Part shown: one piece after another, positions 44,487 to 55,900 of the stretch
Position numbering within the stretch: position 1 is the first letter of the stretch
Layout: each line of letters opens with the position of its first letter
Source: Membranipora membranacea
Lineage: Eukaryota > Bryozoa > Gymnolaemata > Cheilostomatida > Membraniporidae
Reading direction: 5' to 3'
DNA length: 64,000 bases
NCBI GenBank assembly: GCA_914767715.1
Contig: OU612068.1
Location: forward strand, 22,506,001 to 22,570,000
Notes under the pieces: model-generated
Seen by the model: the letters and a program-made list of their open reading frames with translations, nothing else
Told to the model about the DNA's origin: nothing
The model's database searches: none
Position numbers and translations under genes: made by a program

Positions 44487-46201
44487 ATGGTTGCTAAACT
44501 TTTTACCTGGAGAAACATGAAGGTTCTAGTGGCTGCTGCAGCTGTTGTGCTGGTTATCATGGTGCTGATGCCCAAGAAGGCAGAGTCAAAAGGAGATGGA
44601 CCAAAAGTCACTGATGTAGTAAGTTTTTTAAGGAATAAGAAAAGTTATTATTATTAGTCAGGACATTATTTTTATATTTTGTGTTTTAGCTTCACACAGT
44701 CAGTGTTATACTCAAATGCATCTCACAACATTACCAATGCATTGAATTGTTCAAGCATCTGTTTGTTATTTGTTATTTACTATAATTATATATATTCGAT
44801 TATATTCAATAACCAGTTCAGCTCATTCTCATCATCAGACAAGCCAATCCATCCTCCCTGCTGTTGCATCAAATTCATATAAATCAGCTTTTGTGGGCCT
44901 GAGATGTAATTGCAATAATTTCAATGTTTGGCTGTCCTAGAAAGCCACCAGAGACCCTTTGCGGTAGACTTTTGGCTGAAAAGCTAATCAACGACTATAA
45001 TAATTGACCTATGGACTGGGATGATAATGGAATATATGAAAGTGGTTTGAAGTCATCAGAATGATACAGAAACTAAGTCATCTTGCTCTCCACACTGAAC
45101 TGACATCAGATATGTTGAGGGCCTAATTACATATATCAATACCGTGTCTATCTTTTTTTTATTGATATGTTTTATTAGCAGCTCTATAATTTCTTATCAA
45201 AACATTGTCAGTACCAGAAAAAATATTAAGAAAAAAATTATCTGCTTTTAGAACTTAACACAGCATATCGCCCAAATCCATGATCACCCTATTCTACTAA
45301 TGTATGAATATGTGCTGATTGCCTGTTTTAGGTTTTCTTTGACATCACCATTGGCGGAAAGGATATGGGGCGAATTGAGATTGGACTCTTTGGAGGTACT
45401 GTGCCCAAGACAGTGAAAAATTTTGTCCAACTTGCCACCGGCGAGAAGGGATTCGGTTACGAGGACAGCAAATTCCATCGTGTCATCAAAGATTTTATGA
45501 TTCAGGGTGGAGACTTCACCAGAGGAGATGGAACTGGAGGTATGTTCACTTTACACTGTTGAATGATTTGTAAATGAAGATCAATTTGTATTTTGTCGAT
45601 ACGGTTGAAGATTTATAGCATTTCGATTTTGTAAATTGGCATTCCAGCATAATAATATTTTGTCAATATTCAGGTAAAAGCGTATACGGTGAGAAGTTCG
45701 CAGACGAGAACTTCAAACTGAGCCACTACGGTGCCGGATGGTTGTCCATGGCTAATGCTGGAAAGGATACCAATGGATCTCAGTTCTTCATTACCACTGT
45801 CAAAACCCCATGGCTCGATGGACGTCATGTGGTGTTTGGAAAGATCATCAAGGGAATGGTAAGTTTCCAACGGCCATGGTGTTTCCAGCCTCAGACTTGC
45901 CGTTGTTAACCAACAAGCACCTGATTGCGCTAGCATTCCAGTGTTCAAAATTGAAACTGAAAATGATCATAAAACGTCACAAGTCATCATTCCAAGTAAC
46001 TGTTCTCAAATTATTGCAATCAGTTAAATAAATTATGTTACATTCACGCTTTTGCAGAAAACAGTAAGGAGAATCGAATCTACCAAAACTGGAGGACAAG
46101 ATCGTCCAGCTGAGGAGGTTAAGATTGCTAAGAGTGGAGTTGTAGAGATTGACGCTCCCTTCTCTGTAAAGAAGGAGGCTGCTACTGCCGATGAAGAGTA
46201 A
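44487..46201 (+). CDS. PPIB: Peptidyl-prolyl cis-trans isomerase B (cyclophilin B), copy 1
   Basis: Exons 44487-44618, 45332-45539, 45674-45858, 46058-46201 encode 222 residues. I chose the ATG at 44487 because [14 protein letters not shown] aligns with the N-terminal arrangement of vertebrate PPIB; an inner in-frame ATG lies at 44517. A hydrophobic signal peptide leads into the ER lumen, where cyclophilin B catalyses proline isomerisation in folding proteins. The catalytic core is complete: [24 protein letters not shown], and the Trp-containing [11 protein letters not shown]. The C-terminus is acidic (ATADEE). A possible poly(A) signal AATAAA lies at 46435. Confidence 0.95.
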
Positions 46202-47310
46202 ATGCTGTAATTATTAGTCATTTTACATTCTGACATACTACCTAATACCTAGCTATGTAGTCCATGCTATCTGTCCAAAACCTTTTTTTGACTTGTGTAA
46301 TGAAATGCATTTTCTGTTCTATTCAGATTCCACCCGATAATTTTGGTACCATCATTAGTGCCTGCTGTACATATAATATTGTGGCCTTGTAATACAAGAC
46401 ATGATGATTAATTTTCAAAAGATCAGACCATCAGAATAAATGACTGGAACATCTTACAGACCTGTTATCTCACCTCTATCAAGGCAATGATCCCTATGTC
46501 AGGATCATCATGATGTGGCCATGATGATGTGGCTTATACGCCTCACTCAACAATATATGCACTAGTCATGATATTCGTAGTTGGAGCCCTTCGGCTTGAG
46601 GTTCACTGGGCTATTATCATAATGGTTATGTTTTGCCTATTTAATTAACGACTAAGTATTTCTCTATATGTTCTGCTCACATCTCGTTCTTGTGAATCAT
46701 TGCAGAATAATGCACATAGCTACATTGCACCTGGCTGTAAGGTTTATTCCCTTAACCAAGTTTAAATCATAGTGGCATTCTTCCTCCTATCCACTTTAAG
46801 CTTACCTGATTTCTAAATTATATTTTAATTCCAACCAATTGTGCACAAAGTGGAATCAACAGATTTGGAGGCTTATTTCAAGATACATAACATCGAACCA
46901 GCTATCAAAGAAATATGTCATGGCTAAGAATATTAGATGTGGAGTCTTGTACAAATATCACAATATCCTGGACACTGCCAGTGGCTTTCCATTATCTACC
47001 CGTGATGCTCTCTCGCTCGAGAAATTTCACCACAACAAATTCCTGCTATTGTTTTAATAATAAACTATCGTAGATCAGTTACTAATCTGCTTGACCTCGG
47101 GTTTCTTTGAGCTCCTGATTCGCTATATGTTACTATGGTTGACACAGGTTGTCCTAAAACAATATTGCTTATCTTACAACTGTTAACACTACTTGGATTT
47201 ATTGCCCTGCTCAAAGCCAACTCCTTGGCCGCTTGCTGGCAGTGCAAAATATTTTTGTGGAGTTGTGCCATCTTAATACTGCAAATAGGAGCTACAACTT
47301 AACCAAAAAA
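46202..47310. other. 3' flank of PPIB-1
   Basis: The first part is homologous to the flank of PPIB-2; no exon until the dead one at 47311. Confidence 0.5.
46435..46440 (+). promoter_or_regulatory. Possible poly(A) signal of PPIB-1
   Basis: AATAAA 234 bp after the stop codon. Confidence 0.5.
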
Positions 47311-47428
47311 TTGGGAGGAGCTCCTTACTCCAATCAGCAGTATGTAGTAAATGTAAACACCATTGAGGCCAAAGAGGCAGATACCAACTGGCTTCTTGAT
47401 ACTCAGCAAAATTGTGAATAAAACTACG
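47311..47428 (+). pseudogene. Dead copy of the first exon of the downstream TBC-like gene
   Basis: Matches 52933-53049 (GGAxYSNQ, VVNVN, EAKEA, NWLLDT). Both ATG codons of the live copy are TTG and ATT here, a one-base insertion shifts the frame near the end, and a stop follows. The donor survives as GTGAGT. It arose with the PPIB duplication. Confidence 0.88.
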
Positions 47429-50046
47429 GTGAGTGATTTATGAGTGCAACTACCGACTTGACTTCTGTGACTTAAGTTTATTTAACAGGTTGTTTTATGA
47501 CAGGTTATGTGCCTAACTTTTTATTAAGTACTTCTAAGTACTATGTAGTCACTTCACAAAATGAACTAGGCAAATGAACTTGAATTCCAAGTCATGCCTA
47601 ATAGTCATTTTAGATAACTACATACTTCTGTGATTTGTTCATTCAACAGGACGGTTTTATGACGGTTATATGCCTAAAACTTGTCAATGTGTTAAGTACA
47701 TCGGGTATGTCTTCTGATATCCGCAGCCATCAGTTTTACACTTCAGGCTAAGTTTACAAGACAACCCTTTCTCGCTGACAATATCTGATGTTATAAAGCA
47801 TTCTTGACAATCTATCTTTTTGTGTTGTAGTTGAAAGTCATTCAGTGCATCGTTATAGAGATCCAAATTAATGATGGTGTTTCCCGTAAGATGACTCAGT
47901 TACAAGCATGCGGCGAGGACGAAGAATACACAAGTCGGAATCAGGACCAGGACCAGGAGTAGTCTTCACAGCCAGACATCTAATAAAAGAGCAAAAGAAG
48001 ATGTACAACACATCTGATATATATATATATATATAATATATGTATAATCTATATGGCCCAGTAAGCTTTATGTTATGAGTTAAGAAAAGTTTACTCACCC
48101 TTTGCGCTCCTGAACAACACGCTTATAGGTATTGTAATTAAGGGTCACTATCCTGCGAGGGCTTTGACATGTTATTTCCTTCCTGGCTCGTCGGGGATCG
48201 AAACTGACACGAAAGCCTTATAATTTGTTTCTAGTGCGTATTTTACTAGAATTTGGCATGATGGATTATCAAGTGAAAGAATATTGGGATAGGAGGCCAT
48301 ATCACTTCCGTGACTGCCTGGTTACGGAGGCCATATCACCTCTATGACTACCAGTTTATTGATCACAAATTGGAGTTATTTCCCCACTTAACGGGGGCAT
48401 ATAATTTCTATATGCCATGGTAAGAAAAAAAGCCACCGCAAAATCACTTCTTTTGTCTGTTCGTAGATGCACAATGCTGTTGATGTAGACTCATGCGAAT
48501 GGAATACCACTGATTTCATTCTATAAACTGTAGTTTTAACATGTGACATATCGGAGACAAATGAGGGAGCAAACTTTTTTTATCCTTACACTTGACAATG
48601 TGAGTTTTGAGTGCAAGATTTTAGTCAGTCTGGTTATGGACAGATCGCCTCCAAACTTCGCATGCCGCAAGGGTATTAACCATAGATATAAAAATTGTTT
48701 TTATATCTATGGTATTAATTAGTCCAAGTTGGAAAAGCCGAGCTATTGCATTGGTGAGTTGTAAAATACTATGGAAATATTCCCAAATGTGAAAAGAATT
48801 GAAATTCGAAAATTAAAATGATCTGAAATCTTTAGTGTTATGCATTTACAGCCTCCGATGGTGTCCATGTTGGCAGTTGAAATTGAAATTTCGATTGGTG
48901 CTTTTTTTCTAGGCCTGTAAAACAGTTTTCATTGCCTAGGATTTGATAGTAGTTTTGAGCTAAATTTTCAGTATCACGTTTTGAAGCAGCTTTTGGAGCT
49001 GGCAAGACATCATGATTCATAATATATTACACAATTGGAAGCCTCAGACAAAAAATTGAGAGCCTTGTCAGTATACATTCATGCTCAGCTCTGGGGTATG
49101 AGCTGATCTGATCTGATCTTTGAATTCTGAAGCCATTTGATTGGCCACCTGTTCTGGTGGCTACTCTTTCCAATGCGGGCAGAATCGTCAGCACGAATTG
49201 TCTTCTGTTGTCAATATTAGCTAATGTCTACTATCAGTTTATACGGAAGCTGTCTCATGCTCCCTGACCAATATTTCTATCAGAACCCCAACAAAAGTCA
49301 CTGTTATTGCGCATGCGCAAGCCGCAAATTGAGATGTCTTCTCCCCGGTTTGGTACATTTTAACCCACCCAGCATCGGACGAAGGAGCTGAGATGAGCTT
49401 ATCTTGAAATCTTTGATTTAAAACCTGTGTCGTTGAAGACTCAGAGGGACATAGTTTGGGAAATAAATTTGGTATTCGAAGAGTCATTTATATCAATTTC
49501 TGCCTGTTTTGTTGACAAATTTCATGGAATTGTTCATGTGTTTTCAATAAAATTGACATGTATCAGCTTTCAAGCCTCCAATGATTTGGAAACCCTGCAC
49601 CTCATAAAAAATCCATTAATCAAAGTATAATTAATCAATTTACAAAACCAGGTTAAGGAGTATCAGGATTTTTCCATGCCCAACTAAGGCCACACCCTTG
49701 AAATTTATTATATATAACCAATTGGATAATCCCTGCTTATCCCTGCTTTCTGAGACTGCGACACATATGTATTATTTGAGTTTCCCTGTTTCTACGTAAG
49801 CGTCTAGTTTTTTTAATAAGCATCTATGTTTTTAATAAGCATCTAGTGTTCGTATCCTTGGCGAGGTCATCTGATTTATATGTTACACATGAGTAGATGT
49901 CATCACAGAATCAACACCCAACTCAAATCAGAATACAGACAACGCCTCATTTCTGGTCTAAATACCAAGCTATTTCTCATCACTACTCTCCATCATTTCT
50001 TTTACAAAATTTTGTGAAGGTAGCTAAACTTTTTACCGGGACAAAC
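47429..50046. other. Spacer between the duplicated segments
   Basis: No supported gene. Contains a TA tract at about 48018-48048 and the palindromic insert at 48672-48718. An open frame reaches in phase into PPIB-2 exon 1 from 49897, but it is probably not coding. Confidence 0.45.
48672..48718. repeat. 31-bp palindromic insert with GGTATTAA direct repeats
   Basis: A perfect 8-bp GGTATTAA repeat flanks a palindrome CCATAGATATAAAAA... TATCTAT. Size and TAGATAT/ATATCTA core resemble the inserts at 38 kb. Confidence 0.88.
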
Positions 50047-51964
50047 ATGAAGGTTCTAGCGGCTGCCGCCACTGTTGTGCTGGATCTTATTATGTTGCTG
50101 ATGCCTAATAAGGAAGTGTCCACAGGAGACGGACCAACTGTCAACGTGACTAATCATACAGTCACTGTGACTAATCATACAGTCACTGTGACTAATCATA
50201 CAGTCACTGCGACTAAGCATACAGTCACTGTGACTAATCATACAGTCACTGTGACTAATGTAGTAAGTTTTAGAAAAAATAAGAATCCTTTTATTAAGAC
50301 ATTTACTTTATGATTCAATTATTTATATATTTATATATTTATTAGCAAGGAGTAACTCCTTGGTATAAGCCCTAATTAGCATTACACAGTCAGTCCAGGG
50401 AGAAAAGTCTGTCGTTACTCCTTAGTTGCTAGTTTACCAAATGAATGTTATACAATGAAAAGCAAATCAATGACTATATGGATATATGAAGGTGATTTGA
50501 AGTCGTCTGGCTTGAACGACACAGAAATTAAACCATCTTGCTCCCGACACTGAACTGACATCAGACCAGCCTTCTCTAATGTATAAATATCTACCTGATT
50601 GCCTGTTTCAGGTATTCTTTGACATCACCATTGGCGGCAACGATACGGGGCGAATTGAGATTGGACTCTTTGGAGATATCGTGCCCAAAACAGTGGAGAA
50701 TTTCGTTGCGCTTGCCAATGGCACGATGGGATTTGGTTACGAGAACAGCACATTCCATCGTGTCATCCAAGATTTTATGATCCAGGGAGGAGACTTCACC
50801 AGAGGAGATGGAACTGGAGGTATGTTCACTTTTCACTGTTGATTGTTTGATAAAGGCTTATTAAAAAGGTTGATTAAAAGGTTGATTAAAATCAGATGTC
50901 TTATCACTCGCCACATCCCGAAGCATGGTCAGCGAAATTTAAGTGCCTGAGTGGCGAGGTCACAATATCTGTGCCAGGGGTTGCTCTCTGTTTTCAGGCA
51001 GATTGGAGCACACCTGGGGGCCAACCAAACCCCAGTAGTCGATAGACTGCAGTGGTATTCGAACCCACAACCTTCAACATTTGCATGCTGAAGGACCGGC
51101 CCTCTAACCAGCTGAGCCACCTCCTACTCCTAAAGGAAGATCAATTTGTATTTTGTTATCATGTTTGAAGCTATTTACTATCGAGCAAAGTATTGTGGTC
51201 TGATAAAATGACATCTCAGCATAATAATATTCTGTGTATATTCAGGCAAAAGCATATATGGTGATAAGTTCGCAGATGAAAACTTCATTCTGACACACTA
51301 TGGTGCCGGATGGTTGTCTATGGCTAATGCTGGAAAGGATACCAATGGATCTCAGTTCTTCATAACCACTGTCAAAACCCCATGGCTCGATGGACGTCAT
51401 GTTGTGTTTGGAAAGATCATCAAGGGAATGGTAAGTTTCCCACGGCCATGATGTTTCTTCATCATTTATTCAGTTTCAAACTTACTGGTCATATAAGGTG
51501 CTTTTTTTGCATCATGCATAAATTGAGTTCACAACGTACCACTGTTGATTATGACAAGCACCTGCTTGAAATAGCATTCCAGTGTTCAAATCTGAAACTG
51601 TGATTGGTCACAATAAATGTCATCATAATTTATGAAAAGATTATTTAATATGCGGACCCCATAGTACAATTCTCTTCTCGACTGTGTTTTTGTAATTTCA
51701 TTTAAAACTTCACATTGTTATATGGCAATTGATTTTGACGAAATTCATAACAAACCTTCCCATATAGTGTTTTCAAATTATTTTAAACAGCTGCTAAATT
51801 ATGTCACATTCACACCTTTGCAGCAAACAGTCAGAAGAATTGAATCTACTAATACTGATGAATGGGACCGTCCCATTGAGGAAGTTATGATTGCTAAGAG
51901 CGGCGTTGTGGAGATTGACGCTCCCTTCTCTGTGAAGAAGGAGGCTGCTACCGAACAAGAATAA
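50047..51964 (+). CDS. Cyclophilin B paralogue, copy 2, rich in N-glycosylation sequons
   Basis: Exons 50047-50262, 50612-50819, 51246-51430, 51824-51964 encode 249 residues. Exons 2 and 3 have exactly the lengths of PPIB-1 (208 and 185 bp). The upstream ATG used in copy 1 is AAG here, so the start is the inner ATG ([11 protein letters not shown]). Exon 1 gained five 21-bp units coding VTVTNHT-like heptads. Catalytic residues are kept ([35 protein letters not shown]). Sequons absent from copy 1: NVT and four NHT in the repeat, plus NDT, NGT and NST in exon 2. The signal core has an Asp (VVLDLIML), which may weaken it. Probably a secretory-pathway isomerase with changed surface. Confidence 0.9.
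50140..50262 (+). repeat. 21-bp in-frame tandem repeat in PPIB-2 exon 1
   Basis: Five full units and one 18-bp partial unit of GTCACTGTGACTAATCATAC+A, in frame with the protein; the array ends at the splice donor. PPIB-1 has only the short stretch KVTDV here. Confidence 0.95.
50857..51130 (-). mobile_element. tRNA-headed SINE, copy 2, in PPIB-2 intron 2
   Basis: Same family as 14757-15017 (tRNA head, CCAGGTGTGCTCCAATC core, TTTTAATCAACC tail). A TAAAGG direct repeat flanks it (50851-50856, 51131-51136). PPIB-1 lacks it at the matching place, so it inserted after the gene duplication. Confidence 0.92.
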
Positions 51965-52009
51965 ATGCTGCATTTGTTAGTCATTTTACATTCTGACATA
52001 GCCTACTGT

Positions 52010-52451
52010 AATTCTCTAATAATGTTACCAAGAGCTGTAATTCTTTTTTTGATGAGGCAAGTCCAAAAGCTTGGCATGAACACTGCTGTTCTATGCATTT
52101 CTTACTGTGCCAATATTCGATCAGTGCTTCGCTATGGTGGTGCAAGTGTATTACCATTTTGTATCTGATACCATGAATGGAACAAGAGATAGTTCAAGAA
52201 TCGGCAAAAAAATTTATTTTACCGGATGTGCCATATACCGAACGATTGATTTTAATTTAAACCAATCAATGACTCACTTTAAAAAGATTTTCAATGACAC
52301 TGACCACCCACTATATCCAAGAATGGTTTTTAATACATCCAGAGATCCTCCCAATTTTAGACCGTTAAAAGCTAAAATTGAAAAACGTGCCAATAGCTTT
52401 TTTATTTTTCCTATTATGAATTATTTTAACCAGAGAACCGAGCCTTTTTAG
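52010..52451 (+). mobile_element. Degenerate LINE ORF2 C-terminus
   Basis: Two overlapping frames separated by a shift read like a reverse transcriptase tail: YCANIRSVLRYGG, then NDTDHPLYP, then KIEKRANSFFIFP and MNYFN. A match to the general pattern of LINE ORF2 ends; no RT core. Absent from the corresponding flank of PPIB-1. Confidence 0.6.
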
Positions 52452-52932
52452 TACAAACTATTGTCAGCATTCAAATATTATCATTATTTCCACAATTGAT
52501 ACAGGAATGTAGAAAATAAACATGACGTATATCGTAATATCTGTCCAAAACATTTTTTTTAACTTGCATAACAAACGCGATTTCTGTTCTATTTAAGATT
52601 TCACCCAATAGTTTTGGTGCAATCGCCTATAATTGAGCTCCTGAATTGTGTTGTAATTTGCTCTCATGTGCCACTCTGTGTAGTGGTTCATACAAGCTTC
52701 CTAAGATAAAAACACTCGTTCTGATGCTTGTAATCTCCTGTATTGAAAACACTACTTGGATAAATAGCTCAGCCACTTGGTTGGCTTCCTTACAAGCAGT
52801 TGGAAGCAGGGAGGGTGGATTTGGAAGCAGGGAGGGTTCCTGTTGGAAGCCAACACCAAGTGATGTAACTTAGTTTTGAGGAGTTGTGCTATCTAGATGA
52901 TGAAAAGTGGGAGGAGCTACAATTTTCCAAAT

Positions 52933-55900
52933 ATGGGAGGAGCTCATTACTCCAATCAGCTGGGTGTAGTGAATGTAAACAACATGGAGGCTAAAGAGGC
53001 TTATGCCAACTGGCTTCTTGATACTAAGAAAATTGTGAATAGAACTGCGGTAAGTCATTGTTGAGAAGTTAAACATGTCACATCACTTGGCAAATTATTT
53101 AAATTCTAGACCATCACCTGATTGATTGTCATTTGCAAATAACTACAGACTTCTGTCTGTGCAGGGAGAATGGTCTGTGGGTTAATCATCATTCAACAGG
53201 TGGTTTTTATGACTGGACATTATGTTATGTGCCTAACTGATTTCTAAATAATATATAGAATATCATGGACTCCTAATATATGTAAGTACACCCAAAGGGT
53301 GTTCATGTTTAAGTGATCTACACTGAATCAAACCCTTACTGGAAACAAGGCATTACCCCTTGTTCTTAAAGGGCAACCAGGGTTTCAAACAACTTCTCAA
53401 TGATTAATAGCAGACTGCACCTTCTGCATAGGGAAAAAGACAAAATCTAATTCGGATGATTATTCAGCCAGAATTCTTGTGAAACATTTCTCCCATCAGG
53501 TACTCAAACTCAGCTAAAATAGAGTACCACAGAGCAGTTTCCTGTTCCTGTTATGATTTAGCCTGTGCTCTAACATCATTACAGCAATGTCTTGGAACCT
53601 CCCCAGTCCCCTAAACTGAAGTGTTACCCAGCTTACAGTCAGCAACTACTTTGAGTTTTGCATCGCGTAATGCACAAAGCTGATGCTGCCGAACACATAA
53701 TTTACTACCCATTAATGCATTGCTGCAAAACCTTGGTTGCCCTTTAAATATGATGCAGATCTCTAATATAGCTGACATGTAAGGCAGTCTGGCTGTCTTC
53801 AATACTGTTGTGAACTTAGAGTCCGATTCTGTCAAGATTGGGGTCAGTTTTATCACCAGCTGGTAGTTTGCATATAATGATGAAAGCTTATATTTTGTAT
53901 TTGACAGGAATTCAAGGAATTTATTGAAGAAGTTCAGGATGCAGTCGGCCAACATCTTGATGATTATCATATACCAAGCTTCGGTGATCTCTCACCATCT
54001 GAGAGGCTTCTGTTTATCGACAGAGCGTCAAAAACTATCAAATCAGGTTTGTATAAATATTACTGAACAGAGATACTTACTTGCCTACGTGATCACCGCT
54101 TCACATACAGGGTTTAAAACTTTGGTAATGTGGCACTCTGTTAGTCTGCATTTCAGTCCGAGGTCACTATGATACCGGGCATACCAGGGTAAGGCGTGGG
54201 GTGGCTAGCCAGGGGGACAGAGATCATGCAATGAACTCCCTCAGTTCATTGGATCATGTACATGTGTGTTCATTTCTATAAGTTCATACAGTGGAAACAA
54301 GGAGTTAGAGGTGGAACACAACAGATGCATTTTATGCTTCATCTACAACTGATTTACATTCAGGTCTTTCAAATGCAAATCGCAAACATTTGCTTTCTTG
54401 TATGTTCAAATGGAAATTAAATTGAAACGAGCAACCACTTTGTGCGTATTCTCAAATGCCCGGTTAAATAATGTGAAGCCTTCCCTAAAGCGATTTATCA
54501 TAGACTAGTCCCTCGCATGTTTTGATGCAATTTGTGAAATTTTGAGCGTAGAATATATGATAAGGTTATTGTTAGAGCTGACATTTGGTCTCATGCAGCA
54601 GAGTGTCATCATATCGACACACATTGCTTCAATGTTTACCTTTTGACCCTTCTCTTACAGGTGCTGCATACCAGGACTTATACAATCAAGTCTCTCTAAC
54701 ACTGGATCAGCAAGTTAACAATGTAGTAGCTAAAGAACTGCTAACAAGTCCCAACGCAATCGATAGCACCAAGACAGAGTTTATTCTCGACCATCTCAGA
54801 GATGGGGCTGTCAGTATACTGAAACGCTGGCCTGAAATGAGAACTAAACTGCACATGTGTCTCATCATGCCCATTCCACAGAAAATACAGAGCGTTGCTT
54901 GGACTTTCTTTATGGCGGATCAGCAAGGTAGCGGTATAGTGAATATTTATACATAGTATAAACAAAATATTTAGGGCATTTGTAGCTTCCAAAGAATTTA
55001 CAAGATGGCCATAAAACTGTGTGTCAAATTTTAATTTGAAGCGCTCATTATAACTCGGTTCTCTCTATCGTTGACCTTGACACAATTCGTAAGAAGAGCG
55101 TACATAGGTTCTCCATATACATTGCCTTGCATATTTATCAGTAATTCTAATCATGTCAAATAATAATTGTTTTGTAATCTGATTAACTAAATCTGGCATT
55201 AGGACAGGATGTAATCAGCCGCACACACCCAAATCCAAAGTGATTAAGTCATGAATGTCAAGCTCCCATTTTTCTAAATAAGAGGCTCGCCAGGCGATCT
55301 TGCTTTTTTAACGTAGTCACATGAACACACATATGTAGGCTACTCATGTAGTCTTCAGCTAACATCTCATTACATTTGACAGTGAGAAAAGTGTACCTTT
55401 CACAGTTGATGTCACAGCCTAAGAAAGCCATCTCGAAACATGACAAGCTTATCAGTGAGACATGTGAGAATATACTAAAAATACAGAACACATTTCCTGA
55501 TATCGGACCTCCAGCTGTCGGTAAGCAGGCGTCTCTCATGTTAACAACCCCCTGGCCATAATACCATGTTTATACCTGATTTACCTAGGAATATGATCAA
55601 CCCAGAGTGTGAAACTTCCCAGATAATCAGCCCCAAGGAAGGCATCTTCTCTATGATGTATAGCCATGAGTGTGATATTTTGAATTTTTCACCACCCATC
55701 TATTTGAACAAAGATTTCTATTGTTCTTGCCACGAAAATTATGAAGTTTTAGTTGTCTAATCATAAGATTATGACAAGATCTTCTATGATAACAAAAGGT
55801 AAATCCCTAAACTTAAATCCCAATGAGTATTCTCTTACCAGTTGTAAGACAATTTTTGTCAGCAAACCACACACAAAATTTTAAGGTTTCAATTCTTTCA

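Larger units (their letters stand above)
44430..47720 (+). repeat. Segmental duplication, copy 1
   Basis: Aligns with about 49960-53290: PPIB exons, parts of its introns, its 3' flank, the first exon of the next gene and sequence after that exon (shared TTATGTGCCTAACT). Borders approximate. Confidence 0.8.
49960..53290 (+). repeat. Segmental duplication, copy 2
   Basis: Partner of 44430-47720; it additionally contains a SINE and a LINE relic that are absent from copy 1. Confidence 0.8.

Noticed and set aside
48838-49020. 60-codon minus-strand frame starting MNHDVLPAPK
   Set aside because: Isolated, no splice context or family resemblance.
49897-50046. In-frame upstream extension of PPIB-2
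   Set aside because: Would put about 50 hydrophilic residues before the signal peptide; PPIB-1 and the family lack it.
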